Both the position numbers and the translations under genes were made by a program. The notes beneath the pieces are model-generated. The model made no database searches, was not told the DNA's origin, and was given only the letters and a program-made list of their open reading frames with translations. From Bacillota bacterium (GTDB lineage Bacteria; Bacillota; Sulfobacillia; Sulfobacillales; Sulfobacillaceae), in assembly GCA_021841025.1 (NCBI GenBank), contig JAKBWA010000103.1, positions 1-58,255 on the forward strand: a DNA stretch of 58,255 nucleotides, given 5' to 3'. Below are positions 43,449 to 52,235 of the stretch, piece after piece (positions within the stretch are counted from its first letter, which is position 1; every line of letters begins with the position of its first letter).

Positions 43449-43904
43449 ATGCGTCATGATAAACGCACACGTCAATCATTGATTCAGGAAATTATCAGTG
43501 CACAGCCTGTTGAAACCCAGGAAGAACTTTCGGAAATTTTGGCGTCAAAAGGAATGCCAGCAACACAAGCCACAATTTCCCGTGACATCAAAGATCTGGG
43601 ACTCATCAAAGTACCATACCGGGAGACGCACCGGTATGCCTTGCCGGAAGAACGGGCATTGGGGGCAACCAGGGACCGGCTCCGCCGACTTTTGCGTGAA
43701 GTCTTGACGGGCTATGCCGTGAGTGAGAATTTGGTCGTGGTCAAAACATTGACCGCAGGTGCTGAGGTTGTTTCTGAGGCGATTGACAAGATGGACTGGC
43801 CGGAGGTGGTAGGGACATTGGCTGGAGAAAATACCGTCCTCGTTGTGGCCCGTTCGAAAGAAGAGGCTCCTAAACTCGCGAAGAGACTTGAAGAGTTACG
43901 GTGA
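43449..43904 (+). CDS. argR: Arginine repressor
   Basis: ArgR/AhrC binds ARG boxes when arginine is high. The 151-residue protein has the winged helix with ATQATISRDIKDLGL at about 37-51 and a C-terminal hexamerisation/arginine domain with GTLAGENTVLVVAR near 124-137, the position of GTIAGDDTIL in the family. It lies between nadK and recN, as ahrC does in Bacillus. Confidence 0.94.
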   Translation: MRHDKRTRQSLIQEIISAQPVETQEELSEILASKGMPATQATISRDIKDLGLIKVPYRETHRYALPEERALGATRDRLRRLLREVLTGYAVSENLVVVKTLTAGAEVVSEAIDKMDWPEVVGTLAGENTVLVVARSKEEAPKLAKRLEELR

Positions 43905-43917
43905 ATGGATGTGTGAT

Positions 43918-45585
43918 ATGCTCAGCCTACTCAAAGTAGAAAACTTCGGGCTCATTTCTCAGGCGGAAGTGCAATTCGACAAAGGTTTTAACGCGGTGAC
44001 CGGCGAGTCCGGTGCAGGCAAGTCGCTACTGTTAACGGCTATACCGGCCGTGTTTGGACTCGGAGCGAATCAGGACCAAATCGGCCCTTTTGGGTCCGGC
44101 TTCCGGATCCGAGCGGTCTTTTCCGTGCCTTTGTCTGACTCCTTGTGGGATGGACTGCGGCAATGGGGAATCGATGAGGATGATGTTTTAATTATTCAAC
44201 GGGACATGAGTCAAGAAGGGCGTTCAACTTACCGCGTGCAGGGACAAATTGTTACCCGTCAGGCGGTAAGGGACTTGGCACCAAAATTGATTGACTTCAG
44301 TGGGCAACACCATGCTTTGCGTTTGTTCGAGTCCAATCAGCTTTTGTTGTGGCTTGATCGTTATGCGGGGCTGGAAATAAAGCGTCAGGAAACCGACAAG
44401 GCATATTTTGCGTGGAGAAATGCTAAGGCCGCCTACAGCACGTTAACGGCGAATGTGCCTAGCCCCGAGGTTTTGAGTGAGAAACGTCAGGAGCTGGATG
44501 AATTAAGGGATTTGCACCTTGATGTCGAGGAAGAAGAACGATTGACTAGAGATTTGGCTCGTCTGCATTCGCGCCACCGTCTATTAGAGTTGTTCCACAG
44601 TATAGAAGAGGATTTGGAAAACAATGAGTCCGCCAATGTCATTTCTTTGTTAAATCGCATGTCCCATAACGTAGCCAATTTGGCCCGTCTTGATCCCAGC
44701 AGTGGCAATGTAGGAAATCTGATGGAGCAAGCTATTGCCATAGTGGAAGAACTGCGTTCGGATCTGAATGAATGGGCAAGCCATCTGGACCAAGATCCTG
44801 GCCAACTGGACATACTAGAAACCCGGGCGAATGAACTGGCCCGGGTAAAACGCCGGTACGATATGTCTATTGAGGAACTATTATGGCACATACAATCTCT
44901 GCAAGAGGATTTGGCACGATGGGAAGACTTTGAATGGCAGGTACATATTGCGGAACGAAAATTGCACGACACAGAACAGGAATATTTCCGACTGGCCCAT
45001 GAATTGTCGCGGGCTCGCCGACTTGCGACCCAAGGGGTCAGTGAAGAATTAACCCGTCTCGTTCAAGAAATGGAAATGCCGGCCTCTATGGTGCAATTTG
45101 GTCTTGAACCAGCCGAACCCACCGCATCGGGATTAGATCATGCGATTATTCTTTATGCTCCATCGACTCAGCAGGAGTTAAAACCCGCAACGAAAGTGGC
45201 TTCCGGTGGTGAGCTGTCCCGGATAGCCTTGGGAATGGCGGTAATGGGTGGAACCCAAGGATCGGCGAGTTTGATCTTTGACGAACTGGATCAGGGGCTG
45301 GGAGGACAGAGCGCGGCAAAAGTGGGGGTCCTTCTCAGGACCTTGGGGGAGCGCCAGCAGGTCATAGCCATTAGCCATCAGCCCTCGGTGGCCGCTAATG
45401 CCCACTACCAGTGGGCTGTCGTGAAAGTGCTGGACAACAACACTAAGGCCCAAAGTTCTGTAAAGTTCGTGGAAGGCCAAGATCGAGAACGTGAGATTGC
45501 GCGAATGCTGAGTGGTCAGTCTGACCAAATGGCCATAGAACACGCCCGACACTTGCTGACGACCCGGGGAAAACGGAGGGATTAA
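43918..45585 (+). CDS. recN: DNA repair protein RecN
   Basis: RecN is an SMC-like ATPase acting on double-strand breaks. The N-terminal part has TGESGAGKSLLLTAI (Walker A) near 29, IDFSGQHHALRLFE near 124, a long coiled coil (about 170-380), and the C-terminal ASGGELSRIALGMAV signature with LIFDELDQGLGGQSA as Walker B. I chose ATG 43918 (MLSLLKVENFGL) by family alignment; ATG 43909 three codons earlier is also possible and neither has a strong ribosome-binding site. Confidence 0.94.
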   Translation: MLSLLKVENFGLISQAEVQFDKGFNAVTGESGAGKSLLLTAIPAVFGLGANQDQIGPFGSGFRIRAVFSVPLSDSLWDGLRQWGIDEDDVLIIQRDMSQEGRSTYRVQGQIVTRQAVRDLAPKLIDFSGQHHALRLFESNQLLLWLDRYAGLEIKRQETDKAYFAWRNAKAAYSTLTANVPSPEVLSEKRQELDELRDLHLDVEEEERLTRDLARLHSRHRLLELFHSIEEDLENNESANVISLLNRMSHNVANLARLDPSSGNVGNLMEQAIAIVEELRSDLNEWASHLDQDPGQLDILETRANELARVKRRYDMSIEELLWHIQSLQEDLARWEDFEWQVHIAERKLHDTEQEYFRLAHELSRARRLATQGVSEELTRLVQEMEMPASMVQFGLEPAEPTASGLDHAIILYAPSTQQELKPATKVASGGELSRIALGMAVMGGTQGSASLIFDELDQGLGGQSAAKVGVLLRTLGERQQVIAISHQPSVAANAHYQWAVVKVLDNNTKAQSSVKFVEGQDREREIARMLSGQSDQMAIEHARHLLTTRGKRRD

Positions 45586-45586
45586 C

Positions 45587-46018
45587 TTGCAATGGCTCCT
45601 GGACACGAACCGCGTGCTAGTCAGTGCAGTCACTGCCGCAGTGACCGCACAGATGTTGAAGTTTGTAATTTATCTCGTTCTCCGTCATGAGCCGCGTTAC
45701 GAGCGACTGGTTGGAGCGGGGGGGATGCCGTCATCCCACTCGGCGATGGTTACAGCATTAGCCTCTTCCATTGGCTATCAATATGGCTGGAAATCGGGAC
45801 AATTTGCTATTACGGCCGTATTGGCAATGATAGTGCTGTATGATGCGATCCATGTCAGGCGCGTCGTAGGATTGCAGTCGCGTTATCTCAACCTCGTATC
45901 TCGTTCTGAATATCTAGCGGACATTGAACGCGATTTTCCGGAATTTGTGGGTCATACGCCATGGGAAGTTATTGCCGGAATGATATGGGGTCTCATCACG
46001 AGCCGGGTCTTTTATTGA
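45587..46018 (+). CDS. Divergent PAP2 family membrane protein (DUF212)
   Basis: The 143-residue protein has VGAGGMPSSHSAMVTALA near 42-59 and LYDAIHVRRVVG near 85, the DUF212/acid-phosphatase-like signature also seen in Bacillus YuiD. Three or four membrane helices are predicted. PAP2 relatives dephosphorylate lipid phosphates; activity of this family is not established. TTG 45587 follows GGAGGG by six bases and lies two bases after recN. Confidence 0.88.
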   Translation: MQWLLDTNRVLVSAVTAAVTAQMLKFVIYLVLRHEPRYERLVGAGGMPSSHSAMVTALASSIGYQYGWKSGQFAITAVLAMIVLYDAIHVRRVVGLQSRYLNLVSRSEYLADIERDFPEFVGHTPWEVIAGMIWGLITSRVFY

Positions 46019-46043
46019 TGACAGGTCGGCTAAGGAGAAGGGC

Positions 46044-47096
46044 ATGCGGATATTAATAGCGAGCTTACCCATAGGAACCGGTCATGACAGCGCTGCCAAA
46101 GCGTTAGCGGAAGCATGTCTGGGGCTTGGCATGGATGTCGAATTCTCCGAGCATTTGGTGGGCAAAGCCCGTGTGGAGACCGGTTTGTACTTTTGGGCCT
46201 TGCAGCATATGCCTAGCCAATATGGTGCGGTATTTCGATGGGCGGACCACTCCCCCGCCCGCTGGGCCAGACACCGACAACGGTGGATGCATATTGGGAA
46301 GTCGCAATTAGAGGCGGTATATGACGCGTACCAGCCCGACATTATTCTGGCGACTCACCCCTTTGCCTTGAATGCTTGGTCAGGCATCAAAGCCATCCAC
46401 CCTCACTTGAAAATCGTAGGAATTCTTACGGATTTATCTGTGCACCGATTTTGGTATGAGCCGTTAGCCGATGCTTATACGGTGTGGCTGCCTGAACAAG
46501 TCGAAGACCTGGCACGCTTCGATGTGCCCGAAGAACGGATATGGCGTAGCGGCATACCAATTCGTTCAGCTTTCCACGCGCCAAGGTGGGAACTTCCGTT
46601 ATTTGCCCGCGACCCGATCGTGTTATTGGGAGGAGGTTTGGGAATGGGACCGTATTACCGAATTTTGCGGCATTTGGCGAGAGCCAATTATCCTGTGGTG
46701 GCCGTGTGCGGACACAATGAACGTCTCAGGTGGCAACTGGATCAGCACGCCTGGCCGAGCACCGTAACCATTGTGGGCTATGTGGAAAAGATGCCCTTAT
46801 TGTTGCGCCATGCCCGCATTGTCGTGGGAAAGCCGGGAGGCGTGACGGCGGCAGAAGTGGCTCAATCGCGAGTTCCGTTTATTATGACGCACTGGATTCC
46901 CGGGCAGGAAGAAGCCAATCGCGACAGGTTGCTACGTCATCAACTGGCTCTTCGAGCAGACAGCGATTTATTGAAATGGGTTCACGAGTTGCTACCCGAA
47001 GATTCCCCGCTTCGCGCCAAAATTATTCAACAACAAAAATTGTGGGCTCGGCCACATGCGGCAATGGACATTGCGCAACACTTGCAAAGGTTGTAA
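46044..47096 (+). CDS. MGDG synthase/MurG-like glycosyltransferase
   Basis: The 350-residue GT-B fold protein starts with LIASLPIGTGHDSAAKAL (the MGDG synthase GH motif, with GTGH), has an N-terminal half recognising the lipid acceptor (DIILATHPFALNAW near 110) and a C-terminal UDP-sugar domain with VGKPGGVTAAEVAQSRVPFI near 263. Family members transfer glucose or galactose to diacylglycerol, or act like MurG; the donor and acceptor here are not known. It follows the DUF212 gene by 25 bases, suggesting a shared membrane-lipid role. Confidence 0.82.
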   Translation: MRILIASLPIGTGHDSAAKALAEACLGLGMDVEFSEHLVGKARVETGLYFWALQHMPSQYGAVFRWADHSPARWARHRQRWMHIGKSQLEAVYDAYQPDIILATHPFALNAWSGIKAIHPHLKIVGILTDLSVHRFWYEPLADAYTVWLPEQVEDLARFDVPEERIWRSGIPIRSAFHAPRWELPLFARDPIVLLGGGLGMGPYYRILRHLARANYPVVAVCGHNERLRWQLDQHAWPSTVTIVGYVEKMPLLLRHARIVVGKPGGVTAAEVAQSRVPFIMTHWIPGQEEANRDRLLRHQLALRADSDLLKWVHELLPEDSPLRAKIIQQQKLWARPHAAMDIAQHLQRL

Positions 47097-47260
47097 TGCA
47101 TGCTTTCACGGTCAAATGTGGCCATTTATTGAGCGTCTAATGATATGCCCTACGTGTAATTATTCCTATTCATAGCGTGCTATAGGCAACGGATCTAAAA
47201 ATTTGGGGTGATTTTTGCCATCACTCTGGCGTCAAAGTTAAACCTTGGTCGCAATTCCGG

Positions 47261-47290
47261 GCATGAATTCGCCCTGTTTCCGGGATCTTA
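47261..47290 (+). promoter_or_regulatory. Possible forespore (sigma-G type) promoter of spoIVB
   Basis: GCATG (47261-47265) and GATCTTA (47284-47290) are separated by 18 bases, close to the sigma-G pattern GHATR-18-CATnnTA with G for C at the first -10 base. In Bacillus spoIVB is transcribed in the forespore by sigma-F and sigma-G. Confidence 0.35.
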
Positions 47291-47325
47291 AAACCGGAAA
47301 GCTATTTCAAAGGGGGTGAAGATCG

Positions 47326-48579
47326 GTGAAGCGACCTGGTCGTAAAACTCGTATCGCTGGAGTTGTAGGTGCGGCATTGGTGATCACTTTTGGGTTTCTG
47401 CCACCGGTGCGGGTATCAGTCAATTTGCCGCGCGCCGTGACAATCCCTTCAGGCCAAGGGATTTCTTTGCCCTGGAGCAACTGGCTTCGAGTAAAAAATA
47501 GCCCTATGCAAGCGATTTTGGTCAAATCCGGGGTCATCCATATCAGAGGGAATGCCCCGGGACATTTTGTGATCCACACGAAACTATTGGGCTGGATTCC
47601 GTGGCGGACGTTGCCAGTTGAGGTTACCCGGCCTGTGTATGAAGTGCCGGGCGGGCAATCGATTGGAGTGGTGGTGAAAACCAAAGGGCTCGTCGTGCAA
47701 GGATATGCACCAGTTTTGGTGAAAGGTCAGGAACTTGATCCTGCCAAAGACGCGGGCATAGATCCCGGAGATGTGATAATCGAGGCCAATCATCGTCTGC
47801 TCACATCGACGCGCATGTTACAAAGTGCTGTGCAGCAATCTGGCCAAGAGCACAAAACTTTAGCTCTCGGCGTAGAAGGTTCTCGGCGATTTCATATCCG
47901 GTATGTCAAACCGGTGTTCTCTCAGACGCAAAAGATTTGGCACCTGGGGATCATTGTGCAAGGAGGAACGACTGGCGTTGGCACTTTGACTTTTTATAAT
48001 CCCAAAACGATGAAATTTGCTGCGCTCGGCCACAGTATCACGGACGGCCTAACTCGCGTTCCGATTAAAATAACGGGAGGGAAACTGACGGGAGCACGGA
48101 TTGTGGGAATTATTGCAGGGAGTATGAATACCCCCGGGCAGAAAATTGGTGTGCTTGCGAATGGACATGACATCGAAGGCAAGGTGAAGCACAATGGAAT
48201 ATTTGGGATAACTGGCCATCTTATTCATAAACCTCTACAGGGTTTCCGTCGCGCTTTGCCCGTTGCCCTTCCAGACCAGGTACATCCTGGCCCGGCACAG
48301 ATTGTCACGGTTCTTCAAGGGCAAAAAACACAATTATTTGCCATAAGAATTTTGAAGACATACGTGCAATGGCGCCCTCATACCAAAGGGTTATTATTTC
48401 AAGTGACAGATCCTGCATTGCTCACCCGTACTGGCGGTATCATTCAAGGAATGAGCGGAAGTCCTATTATTCAAAACGGACGATTAGTAGGAGCTGTCAC
48501 TCATGTACTTTTGAGCCATCCGTCGTTGGGTTATGGATGTTATGCATACTGGATGGTGAAACAAAAATCTTTTTCTTAA
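47326..48579 (+). CDS. spoIVB: SpoIVB serine peptidase (sigma-K checkpoint signal)
   Basis: SpoIVB is secreted from the forespore and cleaves SpoIVFA to start pro-sigma-K processing. The 417-residue protein has an N-terminal membrane/signal segment (about 10-28), a PDZ domain (about 105-190, with AKDAGIDPGDVIIEAN), and the S55 peptidase domain with the catalytic His in AALGHSITDG and Ser379 in GMSGSPIIQNGRLVGAVTH. AAAGGGGGTGAAG precedes the GTG start. Its presence with a split sigK suggests that the sigma-K branch is used. Confidence 0.93.
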   Translation: MKRPGRKTRIAGVVGAALVITFGFLPPVRVSVNLPRAVTIPSGQGISLPWSNWLRVKNSPMQAILVKSGVIHIRGNAPGHFVIHTKLLGWIPWRTLPVEVTRPVYEVPGGQSIGVVVKTKGLVVQGYAPVLVKGQELDPAKDAGIDPGDVIIEANHRLLTSTRMLQSAVQQSGQEHKTLALGVEGSRRFHIRYVKPVFSQTQKIWHLGIIVQGGTTGVGTLTFYNPKTMKFAALGHSITDGLTRVPIKITGGKLTGARIVGIIAGSMNTPGQKIGVLANGHDIEGKVKHNGIFGITGHLIHKPLQGFRRALPVALPDQVHPGPAQIVTVLQGQKTQLFAIRILKTYVQWRPHTKGLLFQVTDPALLTRTGGIIQGMSGSPIIQNGRLVGAVTHVLLSHPSLGYGCYAYWMVKQKSFS

Positions 48580-48656
48580 GGCATTTTTGGCAGGATATTC
48601 GACACTTGGTGGCGAAATCGTTCGTCATAGTTCCCTAAACAGGAGGGGGCGAATCC

Positions 48657-48890
48657 ATGGAAAAATCCCCGCAAGTAGCACTGGCAGTATGGGTTTTTTT
48701 GACCGTGACGACGGGACTAATGTGGGTGCTGCTGCAATATAGTCGCAATTTGTGGTATTACGCCCGTGCCACTTATTTGCATATTCTTTATCTCAAGCAA
48801 CTGGGGCTACTGTCGTTTGATGACAATGGATGTAACAATTTAGAAGGAAAAGACTCTTCGCAAGATGAGCGGGATAAGGCACAATCGTAG
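48657..48890 (+). CDS. Small single-pass membrane protein between spoIVB and spo0A
   Basis: The 77-residue protein has one membrane helix (VALAVWVFLTVTTGLMWVLL, residues about 7-26), an aromatic stretch (NLWYYARATYLHILYL) and an acidic, hydrophilic tail. AGGAGGGGGCG lies eight bases before the ATG, so translation is likely. I do not recognise a family. It is 47 bases upstream of spo0A and is probably cotranscribed with it. Confidence 0.55.
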   Translation: MEKSPQVALAVWVFLTVTTGLMWVLLQYSRNLWYYARATYLHILYLKQLGLLSFDDNGCNNLEGKDSSQDERDKAQS

Positions 48891-48937
48891 GGGAAGGATT
48901 TGTGTTGATTTGTAGATAAATCGCAGGAGGCTAAAAA

Positions 48938-49723
48938 ATGGCAACAAAGGTGTTGATCGCCGATGATAACCGCGAATTCTGCGAACTGTTGCAGGAGGCG
49001 ATACGGGGTGAAGAAGGGCTGGAAGTGGTGGGTGTCGCGAGCCATGGCATGGAAGTATTGGAACTACTGGCTCAACAGCCTGTAGATGTTATTGTTCTCG
49101 ACATTATTATGCCTCATTTGGACGGCATCGGAGTGTTGGAGCGGCTGGTTCAGATGGAATTGCCCAATACCCCACGTGTGATTGTCCTAACGGCATTTGG
49201 CCAGGAAACAATGACGCAGAAGGCGCTCGAACTGGGTGCCGACTATTTTATTCTGAAACCCTTTAACTTAAAGGTCTTGGCCTCGCGCGTCAAACAACTA
49301 GCCGCCACGGCTGCTTCATCTGGAAAGAAAACCAGTAGCTTGAGCGGAAAGTTAAGTGTCGTTCCCGCGAGAAATCTTGATGTAGAAGTGACGAACGTGA
49401 TCCATGAGATCGGCATTCCCGCTCATATCAAAGGCTATTTGTACCTGCGCGAAGCGATTATTATGGTGATAAACCGGGTCGATTTGTTGAGCGGTGTAAC
49501 CAAAGAGTTATATCCCGCTATTGCGTCCAAATACAAAACAACCCCCAGCCGAGTGGAACGGGCGATAAGACATGCTATTGAAGTGGCGTGGTCGCGAGGC
49601 AATGTTGATGTAATTAATGGAATTTTCGGCCATACTGTTAACCGGGACAGGGGGAAGCCCACCAATTCTGAGTTCATTGCAATGGTGGCGGATAAGTTGC
49701 GAATGCAAATCAAAGCTGGTTAA
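48938..49723 (+). CDS. spo0A: Spo0A, master regulator of sporulation
   Basis: Spo0A is the phosphorelay response regulator that commits the cell to sporulation. The 261-residue protein has a receiver domain with the acidic pocket ADDN (8-11), phosphoacceptor D55 in [11 protein letters not shown], the conserved Thr in VLTAFGQ and Lys in LKPFN. The C-terminal DNA-binding domain contains [19 protein letters not shown] and [16 protein letters not shown] precedes the ATG. A terminator overlaps its stop codon. Confidence 0.96.
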   Translation: MATKVLIADDNREFCELLQEAIRGEEGLEVVGVASHGMEVLELLAQQPVDVIVLDIIMPHLDGIGVLERLVQMELPNTPRVIVLTAFGQETMTQKALELGADYFILKPFNLKVLASRVKQLAATAASSGKKTSSLSGKLSVVPARNLDVEVTNVIHEIGIPAHIKGYLYLREAIIMVINRVDLLSGVTKELYPAIASKYKTTPSRVERAIRHAIEVAWSRGNVDVINGIFGHTVNRDRGKPTNSEFIAMVADKLRMQIKAG

Positions 49724-49743
49724 GCCCCTAAGGGGGCTTTTTG
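49722..49743 (+). terminator. Intrinsic terminator after spo0A
   Basis: AAGCCCC (49722-49728) pairs with GGGGCTT (49733-49739) around TAAG, followed by a T-run. The spo0A TAA stop (49721-49723) is partly within the stem. Confidence 0.88.
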
Positions 49744-49892
49744 TTTTTCTGGGCATTCTGCTGGTTTACCGTTTTAGGTGTTTGTGACATTATGAGGAAC
49801 GGAGATGGGATTTTGCGACTCCCATCATCCAACTAGACTAGAGTTCAGTAAAGAGAAAGGAAGTGAGTCCCACTCACTCGTGTGGGGTCGCG

Positions 49893-50960
49893 ATGAAAAT
49901 ATTTGAGGCGATGGAACAGTATGGCCATGAGGAGTTGGTCTTTTGGCATGATCAGACAACTGGGCTGAAAGCTATTGTCGCTATTCATGACACGACACTT
50001 GGCCCAGCTTTGGGAGGCTTGAGAATGTGGCCTTACGAGACGGAAGATGAAGCTATCACTGATGTGCTTCGACTGTCCCGAGGTATGACATACAAGAATG
50101 CTGCAATGGGACTGGATTTAGGAGGAGGCAAATCAGTCATTTGGGCGGACTCCCGTCATGACAAGTCTGAAGCCCTGCTGCGGTCATTTGGTCGTCTCAT
50201 TCAAAGTTTGGGTGGGCGGTATATTACTGCGGAAGATGTGGGAGTGAATGCCGATGATATGGCCATGATCTCCCGGGAAACGGAATTTGTGGGCGGATTA
50301 AAGGAAACTAGCGGCGATCCGTCTCCAGCAACGGCCCTAGGCGTGTTAGAAGGCATGAAAGCCGCTATGATGACGGCCTTCGGATCGGATGACTTTCATG
50401 GTAGAACTGTGGCCATCCAAGGATTGGGACATGTAGGCAGCTTATTAGGGAGGATGCTGGTCGAAGAAGAAGCCGAGCTTATCGTAACTGATATTCACCC
50501 CGAAGACGGACAGCAGGTTGCAGAACAACTTGGGGCAAAATGGGTTTCGCCTGACGAGATTTATGGGGTGAAGGCTGATATTTTTGCTCCGTGTGCTTTG
50601 GGGGCTATAATCAATGACGATACTATTCCACAGTTTCGGTGTAAAGTTATTGCCGGATCTGCGAATAACCAATTGAAAGAACCGCGTCACGGTCTGGAAT
50701 TATTGCGGCGGGGGATTGTCTATGTTCCCGATTACGTGATTAATGGCGGCGGGGTTGTCAATGTGGCCGATGAGTTTCACCGCGATGGCTATCACAAAGA
50801 GAGAGCCTATTCGCGGGTACGTCAGATCGGCAAGCAGGTTAGTGAAATTCTCTTGCACTCCCAAGAGGAGAATATCCCAACCCAGGACGCTGCGGACCGA
50901 GTAGCCGAAAGGCGCATCCATGAATTAGGAAAGATTAATTTGACGTACATTCCCGAATAA
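49893..50960 (+). CDS. Glu/Leu/Phe/Val dehydrogenase family enzyme, most like leucine dehydrogenase
   Basis: The 355-residue protein deaminates a branched-chain or aromatic amino acid with NAD. It has ALGGLRMWPYETEDEAITDVLRLSRGMTYKNA with substrate contacts near 38-69, the catalytic lysine motif GLDLGGGKSVIWAD near 73, EDVGVNADDM near 118, and the Rossmann GLGHVGSLLGRML near 176. Length and motifs fit leucine dehydrogenase; phenylalanine dehydrogenase cannot be excluded. ATG 49893 has only a weak upstream site. A GTG at 49863 preceded by AAAGGAAG is too close to it. Confidence 0.88.
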   Translation: MKIFEAMEQYGHEELVFWHDQTTGLKAIVAIHDTTLGPALGGLRMWPYETEDEAITDVLRLSRGMTYKNAAMGLDLGGGKSVIWADSRHDKSEALLRSFGRLIQSLGGRYITAEDVGVNADDMAMISRETEFVGGLKETSGDPSPATALGVLEGMKAAMMTAFGSDDFHGRTVAIQGLGHVGSLLGRMLVEEEAELIVTDIHPEDGQQVAEQLGAKWVSPDEIYGVKADIFAPCALGAIINDDTIPQFRCKVIAGSANNQLKEPRHGLELLRRGIVYVPDYVINGGGVVNVADEFHRDGYHKERAYSRVRQIGKQVSEILLHSQEENIPTQDAADRVAERRIHELGKINLTYIPE

Positions 50961-50987
50961 AGGATAGTAAAATAAAGGACTGAGGGG

Positions 50988-51023
50988 AGAGGATATCGAA
51001 GTTAATAAAGATATCCTCTTTTT
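50988..51023 (+). terminator. Intrinsic terminator after the amino-acid dehydrogenase gene
   Basis: AGAGGATATC (50988-50997) and GATATCCTCT (51010-51019) pair perfectly around a 12-base loop and are followed by five T (51019-51023). Confidence 0.88.
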
Positions 51024-51051
51024 CTATTATGCCGGTTATAAAGGAGTTTCC

Positions 51052-51795
51052 GTGTTCATGAGTGGGGAATTTGAACAAGTCTCCGTTTCGGAGATTGAAG
51101 CACTCATCAAACGTTTGCCAACGGTTCTGCGCTGTCACGTTGCTGTCAATGAATGGGGAGCGGTGGAAGAAGTGCATGTACTAACGACTCTTGAACGCTC
51201 CCCGAAACAAATTGTCCGTGATGTAGAAAGCGCCTTATTGGCACAATGGGATTTACGGGTTGATCACAAGAAAATATCGGTGGCTCAAATTATTGATGAT
51301 GGACCCATGGAACCTTTTCCACGGTTGACGGTCGCGGAATTCCGCATGGATTTGGATACCATTCACCAACGGGGGCAGAGTTTTGTCCGTCTTCAACCCA
51401 GTAATGATGACAATACATACTACGAAGGACATTGGCAAGGACACTATGTTCCCAGTCAGTATCACAATATGATGGCTTGGGCCTGCGTGGACGCGTTGAA
51501 CCATATTCCCGAATTGAGGGAGCCTGTCGTATTGGCGGCATTGGAGACCTTCACAATGGCTGGCAGAAATGTCGTGGTAGTGGCCCTCAGTTATATCACA
51601 TCGCGAGGACGCGAAGAAATGTTAGTCGGAGCAGCACCAGAACGGCGTGATGGTCCCCAGGCTGCAGCCGTAAAAGCGGTTTTGGACGCAATCAACCGGA
51701 GATTATCTGAAAAGCAACGACCTAAGCCAATCAAACGTCCTCCCAGAGATGGGGTTGATGGTGCTGAAAACGATACTCTTAGGAATGAAGACTAA
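51052..51795 (+). CDS. Conserved-looking hypothetical protein of 247 residues
   Basis: I do not recognise a family with certainty. The N-terminal part (residues 10-75) looks like a small alpha/beta domain with VSEIEALIKRLPTVLRCHVAV, EEVHVLTTLERSPKQIVRDV and VDHKKISVAQI. The C-terminal half has a Met/Ala-rich helix (AWACVDALNHI), VVVVALSYITSRGREEMLVG and a basic, Pro-rich tail. No signal peptide or membrane helix is seen. AAGGAG lies five bases before the GTG start. It is cotranscribed with the Hfq-like gene, whose frame starts nine bases after its stop. Confidence 0.6.
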   Translation: MFMSGEFEQVSVSEIEALIKRLPTVLRCHVAVNEWGAVEEVHVLTTLERSPKQIVRDVESALLAQWDLRVDHKKISVAQIIDDGPMEPFPRLTVAEFRMDLDTIHQRGQSFVRLQPSNDDNTYYEGHWQGHYVPSQYHNMMAWACVDALNHIPELREPVVLAALETFTMAGRNVVVVALSYITSRGREEMLVGAAPERRDGPQAAAVKAVLDAINRRLSEKQRPKPIKRPPRDGVDGAENDTLRNED

Positions 51796-51822
51796 TCAAA
51801 AACATGAAGACTAATCAAAATC
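51785..51822 (+). repeat. 19-bp tandem duplication across a stop codon and an ORF start
   Basis: The unit ATGAAGACTAATCAAAA-C at 51785-51803 is repeated at 51804-51822 with one substitution (A to T near the end). The first copy contains the TAA stop (51793-51795) of the upstream gene; the second copy supplies an alternative ATG for the Hfq-like gene. Confidence 0.85.
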
Positions 51823-51845
51823 ATGAGGAAGAAAGAGGGCGACGT

Positions 51846-52193
51846 ATGTCCAGTGATAAATGGATTGAAGTTCCCCGTCCTAACCGCACAGATAAGGCGC
51901 GAGTACAGAATCCATCTTCTCGGAAAGCTGCGGCTCCACAAGCCGCATCGACAGGACCTGCGGGAAACCGGACAAGTTATGTTCAAGACGCATTTTACCA
52001 GCATCTCATGTCAGAACGCGCCCTGGTTGAAGTTGTGTTTATCGATGGGGAACCTTTGATTGGAGTTATTGACGGTTTTGACACTTATGCTATTTTGCTG
52101 TTAAGTCAGGGTGAAGAAATTCTGATTTTTAAATCTGCGATTCGTTATATTCATTTGTACTTGGGTGATGGAAATACAGAAAAAAACGTGTAA
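51846..52193 (+). CDS. Divergent Hfq-like (Sm-fold) RNA-binding protein with N-terminal extension
   Basis: From ATG 51846 the product is 115 residues: a basic, Ala/Pro-rich N-terminal extension of about 47 residues, then an Hfq-like domain with VQDAFYQHLMSERALVEVVF (Hfq QDxFLN start), GEPLIGVIDGFDTYAILLL and FKSAIRYIHL. The Sm2 motif is F/Y-K-H-A in Hfq; here it is FKSA, so the conserved His is replaced by Ser. Hfq itself is about 75-100 residues. AGAGGG lies six bases upstream of 51846; ATG 51804 in the duplicated unit is an alternative start. It is probably an RNA chaperone relative; RNA binding is inference. Confidence 0.7.
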   Translation: MSSDKWIEVPRPNRTDKARVQNPSSRKAAAPQAASTGPAGNRTSYVQDAFYQHLMSERALVEVVFIDGEPLIGVIDGFDTYAILLLSQGEEILIFKSAIRYIHLYLGDGNTEKNV

Positions 52194-52235
52194 GATATAA
52201 AATATGTAAGAAGAGATAGTAGTTGGCTGGTTAGA

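Noticed and set aside
48893-48921. GAAGGATTT at 48893-48901 matches a sigma-H type -35 upstream of spo0A
   Set aside because: The matching -10 would fall at about 48914-48921, placing the transcript start on the ribosome-binding site at 48925-48930, and the -10 itself matches poorly.
49804-49826. GATGGGA/TCCCATC hairpin upstream of the amino-acid dehydrogenase as a T-box or riboswitch
   Set aside because: It lacks T-box consensus blocks and any terminator; it is only a short hairpin.
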